Positions 25,677-34,763 of a stretch of 64,000 nucleotides of DNA are shown here, one piece after another (positions within the stretch are counted from its first letter, which is position 1; each line of letters starts with the position of its first letter). This DNA is from DAIDKA01 sp035487155 (GTDB taxonomy: Bacteria; Pseudomonadota; Gammaproteobacteria; Steroidobacterales; Steroidobacteraceae). The notes beneath the pieces were generated by a model. That model was given only the letters and a program-made list of their open reading frames with translations, did not search any database and was not told the origin of the DNA. Position numbers and translations under genes: made by a program. The stretch is from assembly GCA_035487155.1 (NCBI GenBank), contig DATHMK010000039.1, positions 1 through 64,000 on the forward strand, read 5' to 3'.

Positions 25677-26672
25677 ATGTCAGAGGTGAAAGACCACCCC
25701 CACGTCAGTATCGTCGTCCCGGTGTACAACGAGGAGGCGAATCTGCCGCTGCTGTTCACCCGGTTGTACGCCACCCTCGAGCGGCTGGAGTGCAGCTGGG
25801 AGTGCGTATTTGTCGATGACGGCAGCAAGGATCGGTCCGTGGCGCTGCTGCGCGCGCAGTACCAGCAGCACCCGCAGCACACCCGCGTCATCGTGTTCCG
25901 CCGCAATTTCGGCCAGCATGCCGCCATCATGGCCGGGTTCGAAGCCGCGCAGGGCGACGTCATCATCACCCTGGATGCCGACCTGCAAAATCCGCCCGAG
26001 GAGATACCCAATCTGCTGGCGGCCGCCGATGCCGGCCACGACTACGTGGGCACGATCCGCATGGGACGCCAGGATCACTGGGCGCGCACTTTCCTGTCGC
26101 GGCGCATCAACTCGCTGCGCGAACGCATGACGCCCATCCGCATCACCGACCAGGGCTGCATGCTGCGCGCCTACTCGCGTCACGTGATCGACGCCATCAA
26201 TGCCTCGCATGAGGTCAACACCTTCATTCCGGCGCTGGCGTACCTGTTTGCGCACAATCCGGTGGAGATCGAAGTGCGGCACGAAGCGCGGCACGCCGGG
26301 GAGTCGAAGTACTCGTTCTACAAGCTGATCCGGCTGAACTTCGATCTGATGACCGGATTTACGGTGGTGCCGCTGCAGCTGTTCTCAATGCTGGGCATGG
26401 GCATTTCCGGCATTTCCCTGGTGCTGTTTGCGTACCTGATCTGGGATCGCATCGTGCACGGCCCGGATGTGCAGGGTGTGTTCACGCTGTTCGCGATTGT
26501 GTTCTTCCTGCTGGGTCTGGCGCTGTTTGGCATCGGGCTGATCGGCGAATACGTGGGCCGCACCTACGAGCAGGTGCGCGGCCGACCCCGCTATCTGATC
26601 GCGGCGGTGCTGGCGCCGGGTGCGCAACCGGATCCCGAGCGCCTGCAGGTGCTCGAGACCACCCGTGTTTAG
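25677..26672 (+). CDS. arnC: Undecaprenyl-phosphate Ara4FN transferase ArnC (GT2)
   Basis: 331 residues. A GT2 catalytic domain opens with VSIVVPVYNEEANLP and carries VDDGSKD and LDADLQNPPEEIP (nucleotide and metal binding). Two C-terminal membrane helices (around residues 235-265 and 270-295) end in IGEYVGRTYEQVRGRPRY, exactly the ArnC architecture. It moves 4-deoxy-4-formamido-L-arabinose from UDP to undecaprenyl phosphate on the inner leaflet. First gene of a tightly packed arn operon, so this cassette should give lipid A L-Ara4N and polymyxin tolerance. Its stop overlaps the start of the formyltransferase gene by 8 bp. Confidence 0.92.
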   Translation: MSEVKDHPHVSIVVPVYNEEANLPLLFTRLYATLERLECSWECVFVDDGSKDRSVALLRAQYQQHPQHTRVIVFRRNFGQHAAIMAGFEAAQGDVIITLDADLQNPPEEIPNLLAAADAGHDYVGTIRMGRQDHWARTFLSRRINSLRERMTPIRITDQGCMLRAYSRHVIDAINASHEVNTFIPALAYLFAHNPVEIEVRHEARHAGESKYSFYKLIRLNFDLMTGFTVVPLQLFSMLGMGISGISLVLFAYLIWDRIVHGPDVQGVFTLFAIVFFLLGLALFGIGLIGEYVGRTYEQVRGRPRYLIAAVLAPGAQPDPERLQVLETTRV

Positions 26673-27624
26673 CGCAGTCGTATTCGGCTACAGCGAAGTC
26701 GGTACACGCTGTCTGCAGGTCCTGCTGGAGCATGGCGTTGAAGTACCCCTGGTGTTCACACATCAGGACCAGCCGGGGGAGCAGCGTTGGTTCGGCAGTG
26801 TCGCCGAGCTGGCCCGAGCGCAGGGCGTGCGCGCCGTGACCCCGGCGCACCCGGCTGCTCCGCAGTGGCTGGAGCAGATCCGCCGGCTGGCGCCCGACTA
26901 CATCCTGGCCTGCTACTACCGTTCCATGCTGCCGTCGCAGCTGCTCGGCCTGGCCCGCTGGGGCGCGCTCAACATGCATGGCTCGCTGCTGCCGCGCTAC
27001 CGGGGCCGGGCACCGGTCAACTGGGCGATTGCCAACGGGGAGACCGACACCGGTGCCACCTTGCACTACATGGTGGAGCGCCCCGACGCCGGGCCCATCG
27101 TCGCGCAGCAAGCCGTGGCCATCGGCCCGAATGATGATGCGCTGGCGGTGTCCATGGCGGTGGCGGCTGCCGCCGCCCGGGTGCTCACGGCCGCGCTGCC
27201 GGTGATGGCCGCGGGGCCGCCGCCGGGTCGGCCAATGGACCTGGCGCTGGGCTCATATTTCGGCGGCCGCCGGCCCGAGGATGGCCGGATCCGGCCGGAC
27301 TGGCCGGGAATGCGGGTACACGCCATGATTCGCGCCGTGGCGCCACCCTTTCCCGGGGCTTTTCTCGAGGTCGAGGGCCGGCGCGTGGTGTTTGCAAGCT
27401 CGCATCTGACTGGCGAGCCGCCCCGCTACCCGCAGGCCGCGCCGTGCCTGTATGCGCTGCAGGGCCGGCTGTACCTGGAGTGCCAGGATGGCATCCGGCT
27501 GCTGATCGGCGCCGTGATCATCGAGGGCACGGCGCTGGATGGACGCGAATTTCAAGAGCGCTTCGGGCCGCAGCCGTGGCGCTTGAATGTTTCACTGCCT
27601 GCGATGGATAAGGAAAGATCATGA
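26665..27624 (+). CDS. arnA: UDP-Ara4N formyltransferase, equal to the N-terminal domain of ArnA
   Basis: 319 residues from GTG 26665. It matches the formyltransferase half of ArnA: LNMHGSLLPRYRGRAPVNWA holds the catalytic N103 and H105, and ERPDAGPIV supplies D141, the three residues needed for transfer from 10-formyl-tetrahydrofolate (N102/H104/D140 in E. coli). The C-terminal OB-like subdomain is present. In E. coli this domain is fused to the UDP-glucuronate decarboxylase; here the frame stops and the decarboxylase is a separate overlapping gene (4 bp). The split looks natural because both halves keep proper starts and coupling. Confidence 0.9.
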   Translation: MFSAVVFGYSEVGTRCLQVLLEHGVEVPLVFTHQDQPGEQRWFGSVAELARAQGVRAVTPAHPAAPQWLEQIRRLAPDYILACYYRSMLPSQLLGLARWGALNMHGSLLPRYRGRAPVNWAIANGETDTGATLHYMVERPDAGPIVAQQAVAIGPNDDALAVSMAVAAAAARVLTAALPVMAAGPPPGRPMDLALGSYFGGRRPEDGRIRPDWPGMRVHAMIRAVAPPFPGAFLEVEGRRVVFASSHLTGEPPRYPQAAPCLYALQGRLYLECQDGIRLLIGAVIIEGTALDGREFQERFGPQPWRLNVSLPAMDKERS

Positions 27625-28670
27625 AGAAGCTGCTCATCCTGGGGGTCAATGGCTTCATTGGCCACCATCTGAGTGAAGCCGTCGTCCGTGAGACCGACTG
27701 GGACGTCTACGGTATGGACCTGGAGTCCGACCGGCTCGCCAATGTTCTGGAACATCCGCGATTCCACTTCTTTGAGGGCGATATCACCATCAACCGCGAA
27801 TGGGTGGAGTACCACATCCGCAAGTGCGACACGGTGCTGCCGCTGGTGGCCATCGCCACCCCAGCCACCTACATCGCCGACCCGCTGCGAGTCTTCGAGC
27901 TGGACTTCGAGGCCAATCTGCCGCTGATCCGTCAGTGCGTGAAGCATCGCAAGCGGGTGGTGTTTCCCTCGACGTCCGAGATCTACGGCATGTCGCAGGA
28001 GGCCGAATTCCATCCCTACGAGTCGCCCCTGGTGCTGGGGCCGGTGCCGAAGTCGCGCTGGATCTACTCCTGCAGCAAGCAGCTGCTCGACCGGGTGATC
28101 TGGTCCTATGGCCAGGAGGGCAAGCTGGATCACACCCTGTTCCGGCCCTTCAACTGGATCGGACCGGGATTGGACCGCATGATGACCCCGAAGGAGGGCA
28201 GCTCGCGGGTGCTCACCCAGTTCCTGGGCAATATCGTGCGCAGCGAGGACATCAAGCTGGTCGACGGTGGCACGCAGCGGCGCTGCTTTTCCTATATTTC
28301 CGAGGGCATAGACTGCCTGTTGAAGATCATCGCCAACAAGGGCCGGGTCGCCACCGGCAAGATCTACAACATCGGCAATCCGGGGAACGATCTGTCCATC
28401 CGCGAGCTGGCCGAGATGATGCTGGCCATCGCGCGTTCGATTCCGGAGTACGCGCAGTTCGCCAAGCCGGTGAAGCTGGTGGATGTGTCGGCCGAAAAAT
28501 ACTATGGCACCGGCTACCAGGACGTGCGCGCGCGCCGGCCCTGGATCAAGAACACGGTGGAGGAACTGGGCTGGAAGCCCGACGTCGACATGCCCACTGC
28601 GCTGCGGCGCGTGTTTGAATCCTATAAGGCCAATCTCAAGGAAGCCCGCGCCCTGGTGGATGCGAACTGA
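27621..28670 (+). CDS. arnA: UDP-glucuronate decarboxylase, equal to the C-terminal domain of ArnA
   Basis: 349-residue extended SDR. Rossmann motif GVNGFIGHHL at 8-17; the catalytic set of the ArnA decarboxylase is visible as STSEIYG (Ser/Glu), WIYSCSKQLLDRVIW (Tyr and Lys of YxxxK) and the C-terminal Arg segment (DVRARRPWIKNTVEELGW). It oxidatively decarboxylates UDP-glucuronate to UDP-4-keto-pentose, the substrate of ArnB. Encoded as a free-standing gene overlapping the formyltransferase by 4 bp, unlike the fused enterobacterial ArnA. The supply of UDP-glucuronate (ugd) must be elsewhere. Confidence 0.93.
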   Translation: MKKLLILGVNGFIGHHLSEAVVRETDWDVYGMDLESDRLANVLEHPRFHFFEGDITINREWVEYHIRKCDTVLPLVAIATPATYIADPLRVFELDFEANLPLIRQCVKHRKRVVFPSTSEIYGMSQEAEFHPYESPLVLGPVPKSRWIYSCSKQLLDRVIWSYGQEGKLDHTLFRPFNWIGPGLDRMMTPKEGSSRVLTQFLGNIVRSEDIKLVDGGTQRRCFSYISEGIDCLLKIIANKGRVATGKIYNIGNPGNDLSIRELAEMMLAIARSIPEYAQFAKPVKLVDVSAEKYYGTGYQDVRARRPWIKNTVEELGWKPDVDMPTALRRVFESYKANLKEARALVDAN

Positions 28671-28676
28671 CCCGCC

Positions 28677-29609
28677 GTGCAGACCCGCCGGATCGCATTG
28701 AAGGTCGATGTCGACACGCTGCGCGGCACCCGTGAAGGCGTGCCGCGGCTGGTCACGGCCCTGACCCGCTTGCGGGCCGGCGGCAGCTTCTACTTCAGTC
28801 TCGGGCCCGATCACACCGGCAGGGCCCTGAAACGCGTGTTCCGCCGCGGCTTTCTGGGCAAGGTGCGTCGCACCAGCGTCGTGGAACACTACGGAATCCG
28901 TACGCTCCTGTACGGCACGCTGCTGCCGGGCCCGAGGATCGACACCAGGGCCGGTGCGCTGCTGCGCGCGGTGCGCGATGCCGGCTTCGAGGTGGGCGTG
29001 CACTGCCACGATCATGTGCGCTGGCAGGACGGTGTGGCGCAGGCCGATGCGGCCTGGACGCGCCGTGAGTTCGTGCGGGCGCTGGAGGCATTCCAGGGGG
29101 TATTCGGCGCCGCCACGCGCGCCCATGCGGCGGCCGGCTGGCAGATCAATGCCCAGGTGCTGCAACTGGAACACGAGTTCGGTCTTGACTACGCCAGTGA
29201 CGCGCGCGGCACGGGTCCGTTCTGGCCCACCATGGGCGCCGTTGAGGGCCGCTGCCTGCAGCTGCCCACGACGCTGCCGACGTTCGATGAGCTGATCGGG
29301 GTGGACGGGATGGACGCGCAGGGGGCGGCCGAGCATATCCTGCAGCGGTCACGCTGCGGTGCCACGGACACGCATGTCTTCACGCTGCACGCCGAACTGG
29401 AAGGGCAGAAACTCTTCGCGCAATTCGAATACCTCTTGGGACGCTGGCGCGAGGCGGGCCTGGAGCTTGTGTCCCTGCACGACTATCACCGCCAGCTGGC
29501 CGGGGCTGCCATCGCGCGCCATGAACTGTCCTGGCAGGAGGTTCCGGGACGCTCCGGAACCCTCGCCGTGCAGGGGGTGGCACTGGCCGGCGCGGCGGTG
29601 CCGGCATGA
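28677..29609 (+). CDS. arnD: 4-deoxy-4-formamido-L-arabinose-phosphoundecaprenol deformylase ArnD
   Basis: 310 residues of the polysaccharide-deacetylase (NodB/CE4) fold. The N-terminal acidic motif is KVDVDTLRGT, the metal-binding histidines sit in VGVHCHDHVRW, and LHAELEGQKL provides the C-terminal His. It removes the formyl group from undecaprenyl-phosphate-Ara4FN on the periplasmic face. The GTG start follows the decarboxylase stop by 6 bp and lacks a strong ribosome site, so it probably depends on coupling. The 3' end overlaps arnT by 4 bp. Confidence 0.9.
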   Translation: MQTRRIALKVDVDTLRGTREGVPRLVTALTRLRAGGSFYFSLGPDHTGRALKRVFRRGFLGKVRRTSVVEHYGIRTLLYGTLLPGPRIDTRAGALLRAVRDAGFEVGVHCHDHVRWQDGVAQADAAWTRREFVRALEAFQGVFGAATRAHAAAGWQINAQVLQLEHEFGLDYASDARGTGPFWPTMGAVEGRCLQLPTTLPTFDELIGVDGMDAQGAAEHILQRSRCGATDTHVFTLHAELEGQKLFAQFEYLLGRWREAGLELVSLHDYHRQLAGAAIARHELSWQEVPGRSGTLAVQGVALAGAAVPA

Positions 29610-31240
29610 GTGCGCCGCGCGGGCTCGCGGTGTTGTTCGGCGCCTGCGCGGCGCTGTGGCTGGTCACCTTGGGGTTTCGCGGGCTGTACAACCCGGATGA
29701 GGGCCGTTACGCGGAGATCTCCCGGGAGATGCTGGCCAGTGGCGATTGGGTGATTCCGCACCTGGACGGCCTGGTCTATATCGAGAAACCGCCGCTGCAG
29801 TACTGGGCCACCGCCATCAGCGAGGCGCTCTTCGGCCAGAATGACTGGGCGGCACGCCTGTACACCGGGCTGTGCGCCCTGGCCACGGTGTATGCCATCT
29901 GGGCGCTGATCCGGCGCGAGTGGGGCGCAATGGCCGCGGCACGCGGCGCCATCATGCTGGGCTCCTCGCTGTGGTTCCTGCTGCTGGGCCATCAGCTGAC
30001 CCTGGACATGAGCCTGACGCTGTTCATGACGCTCACCTTCGCCGGCTTCTGCAATGCGCAGCGCTCCGAGCGCTGGCGCGGATGGATGCTGCTGTGCTGG
30101 GCGGCGATGGCCGGTGCCTTCATGACCAAGGGGCTGATTGCCGGGGTGCTGCCGCTGTTCACGCTCATCGGCTACTCGGCGCTGCAGCGGGATCTTGGCC
30201 CCTGGCGCCGGCTGCTGCCGCTGCGCGGCAGCGCACTCTTTGCGCTGCTGTGCCTGCCGTGGCTGCTGCTGATCCAGCACCGCTTGCCGCAGTTTTTTCA
30301 ATTCTTCTTCGTGCGCGAACACTTCGAGCGCTTCTTGACCAAGATCGAGAATCGCTACCAGCCCTGGTGGTTCTTCATTCCGATACTGCTGGCGGGCATC
30401 CTGCCGTGGCTGGCGCCGGCTTTGCGTTCGCTGTGTCTGGACTGGCGTGGCAGCGGCGCGCGCCCCGGTTTCGACCTCAGGCGCTTCGCGTGGCTGTGGT
30501 GCGTCGTGATCTTCGTGTTCTTCTCCGCCTCCGACTCCAAACTCAGCACTTACATACTGCCGATGTTTCCGGTGCTGGCGCTGCTGATGGCGAGCGCACC
30601 GCTGCCGCGTCTGAACGCGGACCTGCGCGCAACGGCGATCGGAATGATGGCGCTGGGCGCGCTGCTGCTGGCGGCCGCCTGGATGCTGCCGCGCCTGCTG
30701 GCGCTGCCCTTGCTCCATGACCCGCGCAGTGGTCCGTACTTCGCCAACATACGACCCGCGCTGCTGCTGATGGGGGTGTGCAGCGCGGCGGGCGGCGCCT
30801 GCGCGTGGTGGGGGCGCCGCGATGAGCTGCGCCCGACGCTGGCCATTGGCCTGGGTGGCTTTGCCACCTGGACCGCCGCGCTGTGGGCCGCCGCGGTGGT
30901 GGCGCCGCTGTACTCAGGGGCGGGGCTTCTCGCCCAGCTGCCGGAGGGCCTGCGCCGGGAGGTACCGGTGTACAGCGTGCGCACGTATGATCAGAGCCTG
31001 ACTTTCTATCTGAGGCATCCGGTGACGCTGGTGGAATATCGCGGTGAGCTGGATTTCGGCCAGACGCTGGAACCGAACAGGTCCATTGCCACCCTGGCGG
31101 CATTCGCGCCGGTGTGGCGTGACAGCAGCCAGGCACTGGCCGTCGTGGAGCAGAAAACCTACCAGCAGATGCAGGGTGAGGGATTTCCCATGGTGATCCG
31201 AGCGACCTCGCCCAAGACCTACATCGTGAGCCGACGATGA
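29606..31240 (+). CDS. arnT: Lipid A L-Ara4N transferase ArnT (GT83)
   Basis: 544-residue polytopic membrane glycosyltransferase, the length of E. coli ArnT (550). The first periplasmic loop has the catalytic-acid motif NPDEGRYAEISREML, followed by GLVYIEKPPLQYW; about a dozen membrane helices follow, then a C-terminal periplasmic domain (QLPEGLRREVPVYSVRTYDQ). It moves L-Ara4N from undecaprenyl phosphate to lipid A phosphates, lowering the negative charge of the outer membrane. Overlaps both neighbours by 4 bp, giving strict translational coupling along the operon. Confidence 0.93.
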   Translation: MSAPRGLAVLFGACAALWLVTLGFRGLYNPDEGRYAEISREMLASGDWVIPHLDGLVYIEKPPLQYWATAISEALFGQNDWAARLYTGLCALATVYAIWALIRREWGAMAAARGAIMLGSSLWFLLLGHQLTLDMSLTLFMTLTFAGFCNAQRSERWRGWMLLCWAAMAGAFMTKGLIAGVLPLFTLIGYSALQRDLGPWRRLLPLRGSALFALLCLPWLLLIQHRLPQFFQFFFVREHFERFLTKIENRYQPWWFFIPILLAGILPWLAPALRSLCLDWRGSGARPGFDLRRFAWLWCVVIFVFFSASDSKLSTYILPMFPVLALLMASAPLPRLNADLRATAIGMMALGALLLAAAWMLPRLLALPLLHDPRSGPYFANIRPALLLMGVCSAAGGACAWWGRRDELRPTLAIGLGGFATWTAALWAAAVVAPLYSGAGLLAQLPEGLRREVPVYSVRTYDQSLTFYLRHPVTLVEYRGELDFGQTLEPNRSIATLAAFAPVWRDSSQALAVVEQKTYQQMQGEGFPMVIRATSPKTYIVSRR

Positions 31241-31620
31241 CCTGGGTTACCTGGTGCCTGCTGCTGGGCGGTGTGCTGCTCAATGCATCAGCGCAACTGC
31301 TGCTCAAGGCCGCGACCCGTCACAGCGGTGAACTGGTGGCCGATTCGGGCCGGGTGTCCTGGGCGGGGGTGCTGCAGCTGCTTGGCGCCGTGCCGCTGTG
31401 GGTCGGGCTGGGCTGCTATGGAATCAGTGTGATTCTGTGGCTGGGCGCGCTGTCGCGGGTTCCGGTGAGCGTGGCCTATCCCATGCTGTCCATCGGCTAT
31501 GTGGTCAACGCCTTCGCCGCCGCCATGCTGTTCGGCGAGGTCCTGAGCTTACCGAAGCTGGCCGGCATCGCCCTGATCTGTGCCGGCGTCTTTACGCTGG
31601 CCAGGATGCCGCATACGTGA
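31237..31620 (+). CDS. ArnE/ArnF-like SMR-type flippase subunit
   Basis: 127 residues with four membrane helices. The first helix contains the family feature LLNASAQLLLKAA, and the third and fourth are ILWLGALSRVPVSVAYPMLS and AAMLFGEVLSLPKLAGIAL, all typical of the small ArnE/ArnF proteins that flip undecaprenyl-phosphate-L-Ara4N across the inner membrane. Enterobacteria use an ArnE-ArnF pair; only one such gene is present, so it may work as a homodimer like many SMR proteins, or pair with a protein encoded elsewhere. Overlaps arnT and arnB by 4 bp each. Confidence 0.87.
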   Translation: MTWVTWCLLLGGVLLNASAQLLLKAATRHSGELVADSGRVSWAGVLQLLGAVPLWVGLGCYGISVILWLGALSRVPVSVAYPMLSIGYVVNAFAAAMLFGEVLSLPKLAGIALICAGVFTLARMPHT

Positions 31621-32768
31621 GCACGCCGCCTGATTTCCTGCCCATGACCCGGCCGAGCATCGATGAGGCCACCATCCAGGGTGTGTGCGAGGTGCTGCGC
31701 AGCGGCTGGATCACCTCAGGACCGCAGGTGAAGGCCTTCGAGGCCGCACTTGGTGCCTACTTCGGCGGCCGCCCGGTGCGCGCCTTCAATTCCGGAACCT
31801 GCACCATGGAAGTCGGCCTGCGCATTGCGGGCATCGGTCCGGGCGATGAGGTGATCACGACGCCGCTGTCATGGGTGGCCACCAGCAATGTCATTCTGGC
31901 GGTCGGGGCCACGCCGCGCTTCGTGGACATCGATCCGCTCACCCGCAACATCGACCTGAAGCGCATCGAAGCGGCGCTCACACCGGCCACGCGCGCGCTG
32001 CTGCCGGTGGATCTGGCCGGCCTGCCGGTGGACCGCGACGCTCTGTATGCCATCGCCCGCAACCACGGCCTGCGCGTGATCGAGGATGCCGCGCAGTCGA
32101 TGGGTGCGCGCAGCAATGGCCGGCCGATCGGAGCGCTGGGCGACCTGGTGTCCTTGAGCTTCCACCCCAACAAGAACATCACCACCATCGAGGGCGGCTG
32201 CCTGGTGCTCAACGATGAGCGCGAGGCGCGCCTCGCGGAGCAGTACCGCCTGCAGGGCGTGGTGCGCAGCGGCTTCGATGGCCTTGAGGTCGAGGTCGCC
32301 GGCGGCAAGTTCAACCTGACCGATGTGGCGGCGCGCGTCGGTCTGGGACAGCTGCCGCACCTGGCGCAGTTCAATGCGCGGCGCGTCGAGCTTGCGCGCC
32401 GGTACTTTGCCGAACTGACGGCGCGCGGCGCCAGCAGTTTCGGGCTGCAGCTGCCGGTGGCGGACTTCGAAAACAGCAACTGGCACATGTTCCAGGTGGT
32501 GCTGCCAGAGCAACGCCTCAGCATTGTCCGTGGCCAGGTCATGGAGCGGATGGCGGCCCTTGGCATTGGTACCGGCGCGCACTATCCGCCGATTCATCTG
32601 CTGGCCCTGTACCGTCGCCGCGGCTTCAAGCCCGGGGATTTCCCGATCGCCGAATACGTCGGGCGCAATATTCTGACATTGCCGCTGTTCCCCGCCATGA
32701 GCGAGGCGGATGTGGGGCGCGCGGCGGCGGCGCTGATGCAGGTCCTGTCGAGCGCTGCGCGCTACTGA
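31617..32768 (+). CDS. arnB: UDP-4-amino-4-deoxy-L-arabinose aminotransferase ArnB
   Basis: 383 residues from GTG 31617 (an upstream in-frame extension runs through the flippase gene and is not real). DegT/DnrJ/EryC1-type PLP enzyme: the PLP Lys is K186 in FHPNKNITTIEGG, with VIEDAAQSMGA providing the ring-stacking region. It aminates UDP-4-keto-pentose with glutamate. In enterobacteria arnB opens the operon; here it closes it. The 3' end overlaps the convergent DUF4919-like gene by 7 bp, so the two operons collide without any spacer. Confidence 0.93.
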   Translation: MSTPPDFLPMTRPSIDEATIQGVCEVLRSGWITSGPQVKAFEAALGAYFGGRPVRAFNSGTCTMEVGLRIAGIGPGDEVITTPLSWVATSNVILAVGATPRFVDIDPLTRNIDLKRIEAALTPATRALLPVDLAGLPVDRDALYAIARNHGLRVIEDAAQSMGARSNGRPIGALGDLVSLSFHPNKNITTIEGGCLVLNDEREARLAEQYRLQGVVRSGFDGLEVEVAGGKFNLTDVAARVGLGQLPHLAQFNARRVELARRYFAELTARGASSFGLQLPVADFENSNWHMFQVVLPEQRLSIVRGQVMERMAALGIGTGAHYPPIHLLALYRRRGFKPGDFPIAEYVGRNILTLPLFPAMSEADVGRAAAALMQVLSSAARY

Positions 32769-33742
32769 AGCGCCGCCTGCGCGGTGGCCGCCGCCTCTTT
32801 GGCGGCCATGGCGCTGCTGCGCCCGGTGACCTCGGTGCTCACGTCAAAATACACGTCCTGCTCGCGCACGCCATTGTTCAGGGCAAAGCCGTGCACCACA
32901 TCGTAGAAACGCCCGTTGCTGCCGCGGACCTCCACGTCACGAGTCTTGATCAGGATATGCTTGTCCGCCAGCAGATCCGATTCCTCATGCCGGCTCATGA
33001 CCGGATAGGCGGAAGACTCGCTGCGGCCATCCCCGCCATGCGTCAGGGAGCGCATCAGGCCATCCGCAACGCGCGACTCAAGCCGCGCCGCGTCCCCGCT
33101 GAGGCAGTCGGCGCGCAAGCGATGCGCGGTGATCAGCGTGTAGTCGGCCTTGAGCACCTCCTCGAGCTTCTCCAGGGCCGTGGCGCAATCCTTGCCGTTG
33201 GCGGCGGTCTTGGCCTGTTCCAGGATGGAGCTGACGTTGCTGTCATAGGCATCCCATTGGCGGGTGAAGGGGAAGTTGCTGCGCAGCGCGGTGAAATCCA
33301 CCGACTTGTCCCCGGCGGCGGCCCTGGCGGTCAGTTCATCGTAGCTGAGCTGGGCCTGATGGCGCCGCTCGATCAGGGCGGCAATCTGCGCCGCATCCGG
33401 AGCGCGATCCCCGAGTGAGTGGCGCTGACAATCGCCACTGTTCCAGTTCGCGTCAAAATGATCGGCGGTGAACTTGATGGTCCCGGGGTGGCCGAGCTCG
33501 GTGGTGAAGGTGGCATTGCCGTCCGCGTCGATCGTCCCCTTGAAGGCGCGGATGTTTCTGGGGCTGTTGTGCATCAGGCCCGACACCGCATCGCCGGACA
33601 CCGTGATGGTCATCGTGGCCATGGCTCGACAGGAGCCCGAGGGGGGAATCTGCCCGATCCAGTTGCCGTCGAACGTCCCGGCGCTCGCCGCTGCGGCGTT
33701 GAGCATCGCCATGCCGATGGCACAACTCAGAAACCCCTTCAT
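32762..33742 (-). CDS. Exported DUF4919-like protein, tandem copy 1
   Basis: 326 residues. After a signal peptide (CAIGMAMLNAAAASAG) comes a small beta domain (FDGNWIGQIPPSG ... GTIKFTADHFDANW, residues ~24-105). It ends in a Cys-Gln-Arg-His-Ser-Leu-Gly-Asp motif. A helical C-terminal domain follows (VDFTALRSNFPFTRQWD to VREQDVYFDVS) whose order, with AAYPVM-like ESSAYPVMSRHEE and GRFYDVVHG, fits DUF4919 by pattern. Four Cys residues are shared by all three copies, so two disulfides are likely. Function unknown. GAGGAG precedes the ATG. Last gene of the BlaI-M56 operon, 26 bp after copy 2; it is closer to copy 2 than to copy 3. Confidence 0.85.
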   Translation of the reverse strand: MKGFLSCAIGMAMLNAAAASAGTFDGNWIGQIPPSGSCRAMATMTITVSGDAVSGLMHNSPRNIRAFKGTIDADGNATFTTELGHPGTIKFTADHFDANWNSGDCQRHSLGDRAPDAAQIAALIERRHQAQLSYDELTARAAAGDKSVDFTALRSNFPFTRQWDAYDSNVSSILEQAKTAANGKDCATALEKLEEVLKADYTLITAHRLRADCLSGDAARLESRVADGLMRSLTHGGDGRSESSAYPVMSRHEESDLLADKHILIKTRDVEVRGSNGRFYDVVHGFALNNGVREQDVYFDVSTEVTGRSSAMAAKEAAATAQAALQ

Positions 33743-33768
33743 GAACTGCTCCTCGCCATCCGCTGTTG

Positions 33769-34743
33769 CTAGGGAAACGTGGCGGTCACCGCGGTTGCGG
33801 CGGCCATGGCGCTGCTGCGGCCGGTGACCTCGGTGGTCACATCGAAGTAGACGTCCTCAACCCGCACGCCATTCCACACCGACACGCCGTGTACGACATC
33901 GTAGAAGCGCCCGTTGCTGCCACGCACCTCCACATCCCGGGTCTTGAGCAGGATGTGCTTGTCGTTGAGCACGTCGCCTTCCTCATGCATGGTCATGACC
34001 GGATAGGCGGTCTGCTCGCTTCTGCCGTTGCCGGCATGGGTCAGGGAGTGCAGCAGCCCATCGGCGATCCGCGACTCGACACGGGCCGCATCGCCCTTGA
34101 GGCAATCACTGCGCACCTGATGCGCAACGATGACGGTGTAGTCGATCTTCAATACCTCGTCGAGCTTCTCCAGGGCCGTGGCGCAGTCCTTGCCGTTGGC
34201 GGCGACCTTGGCCTGTTCCATGATCGGACCGGTGGTACCGCTGTAGACGTCCCATTGGCGGGTGAAGGGATAGGCGCTGCGCAACACCGTGAAGTCGACC
34301 GTCCGGTCCCCGGCAGCAGCCTTGGCCGTCAGCTCATCATAGGTCGCCTGCGCCTGCTTGCGTTGGGCCAGCAGGGCGGCGGTCTGGGCTGCATCCGGTG
34401 CGCGATCCCCCAATGAATGACGCTGGCAGTTACCGCTGTTCCAGTTGGCATCGAAATGATCGGCGGTAAACTTGATGGTGCCGGAGTAGTGGTATTGAGG
34501 CACGGTGAAGCTGGCATTACCGTCGGCATCCACGCTCCCGGTAAAGGCTCGAACGTTGGCCCGATTGTGGATCACACCCGAGAGGTTGGTTCCTGACACC
34601 GTGATGGTCAGGACGGCAATGGATTGGCAGTGAACCCCCGAAGGCGGTATCTGACCGATCCAGTTGCCATCGAAGACCCCGGCCTGGGCGGGGCCGCAGA
34701 CCGATGCCACCAGCACCACTGCCACACTCGCCAGCGCTCGCAT
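33769..34743 (-). CDS. Exported DUF4919-like protein, tandem copy 2
   Basis: 324 residues from ATG 34743, preferred over 34767 because AGGGAG precedes it and it gives the same MRALA-type signal peptide start as copy 3. The two-domain layout equals copy 1: beta domain with FDGNWIGQIPPSG, the CQRHSLGDRAPD motif, then a DUF4919-like part (VDFTVLRSAYPFTRQWDVY; VEDVYFDVTTEVTGRSSAM). The four Cys positions are conserved. Long identical runs with copy 1, including the C-terminal EVTGRSSAMAA, mark a recent duplication. Predicted periplasmic; role unknown. 20 bp downstream of copy 3. Confidence 0.85.
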   Translation of the reverse strand: MRALASVAVVLVASVCGPAQAGVFDGNWIGQIPPSGVHCQSIAVLTITVSGTNLSGVIHNRANVRAFTGSVDADGNASFTVPQYHYSGTIKFTADHFDANWNSGNCQRHSLGDRAPDAAQTAALLAQRKQAQATYDELTAKAAAGDRTVDFTVLRSAYPFTRQWDVYSGTTGPIMEQAKVAANGKDCATALEKLDEVLKIDYTVIVAHQVRSDCLKGDAARVESRIADGLLHSLTHAGNGRSEQTAYPVMTMHEEGDVLNDKHILLKTRDVEVRGSNGRFYDVVHGVSVWNGVRVEDVYFDVTTEVTGRSSAMAAATAVTATFP

Positions 34744-34763
34744 GAAAGGCCGCTCCCTGGCGC

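Noticed and set aside
27552..29336. 594-residue open frame on the minus strand
   Set aside because: Opposite the ArnA decarboxylase and ArnD genes, which are well supported.
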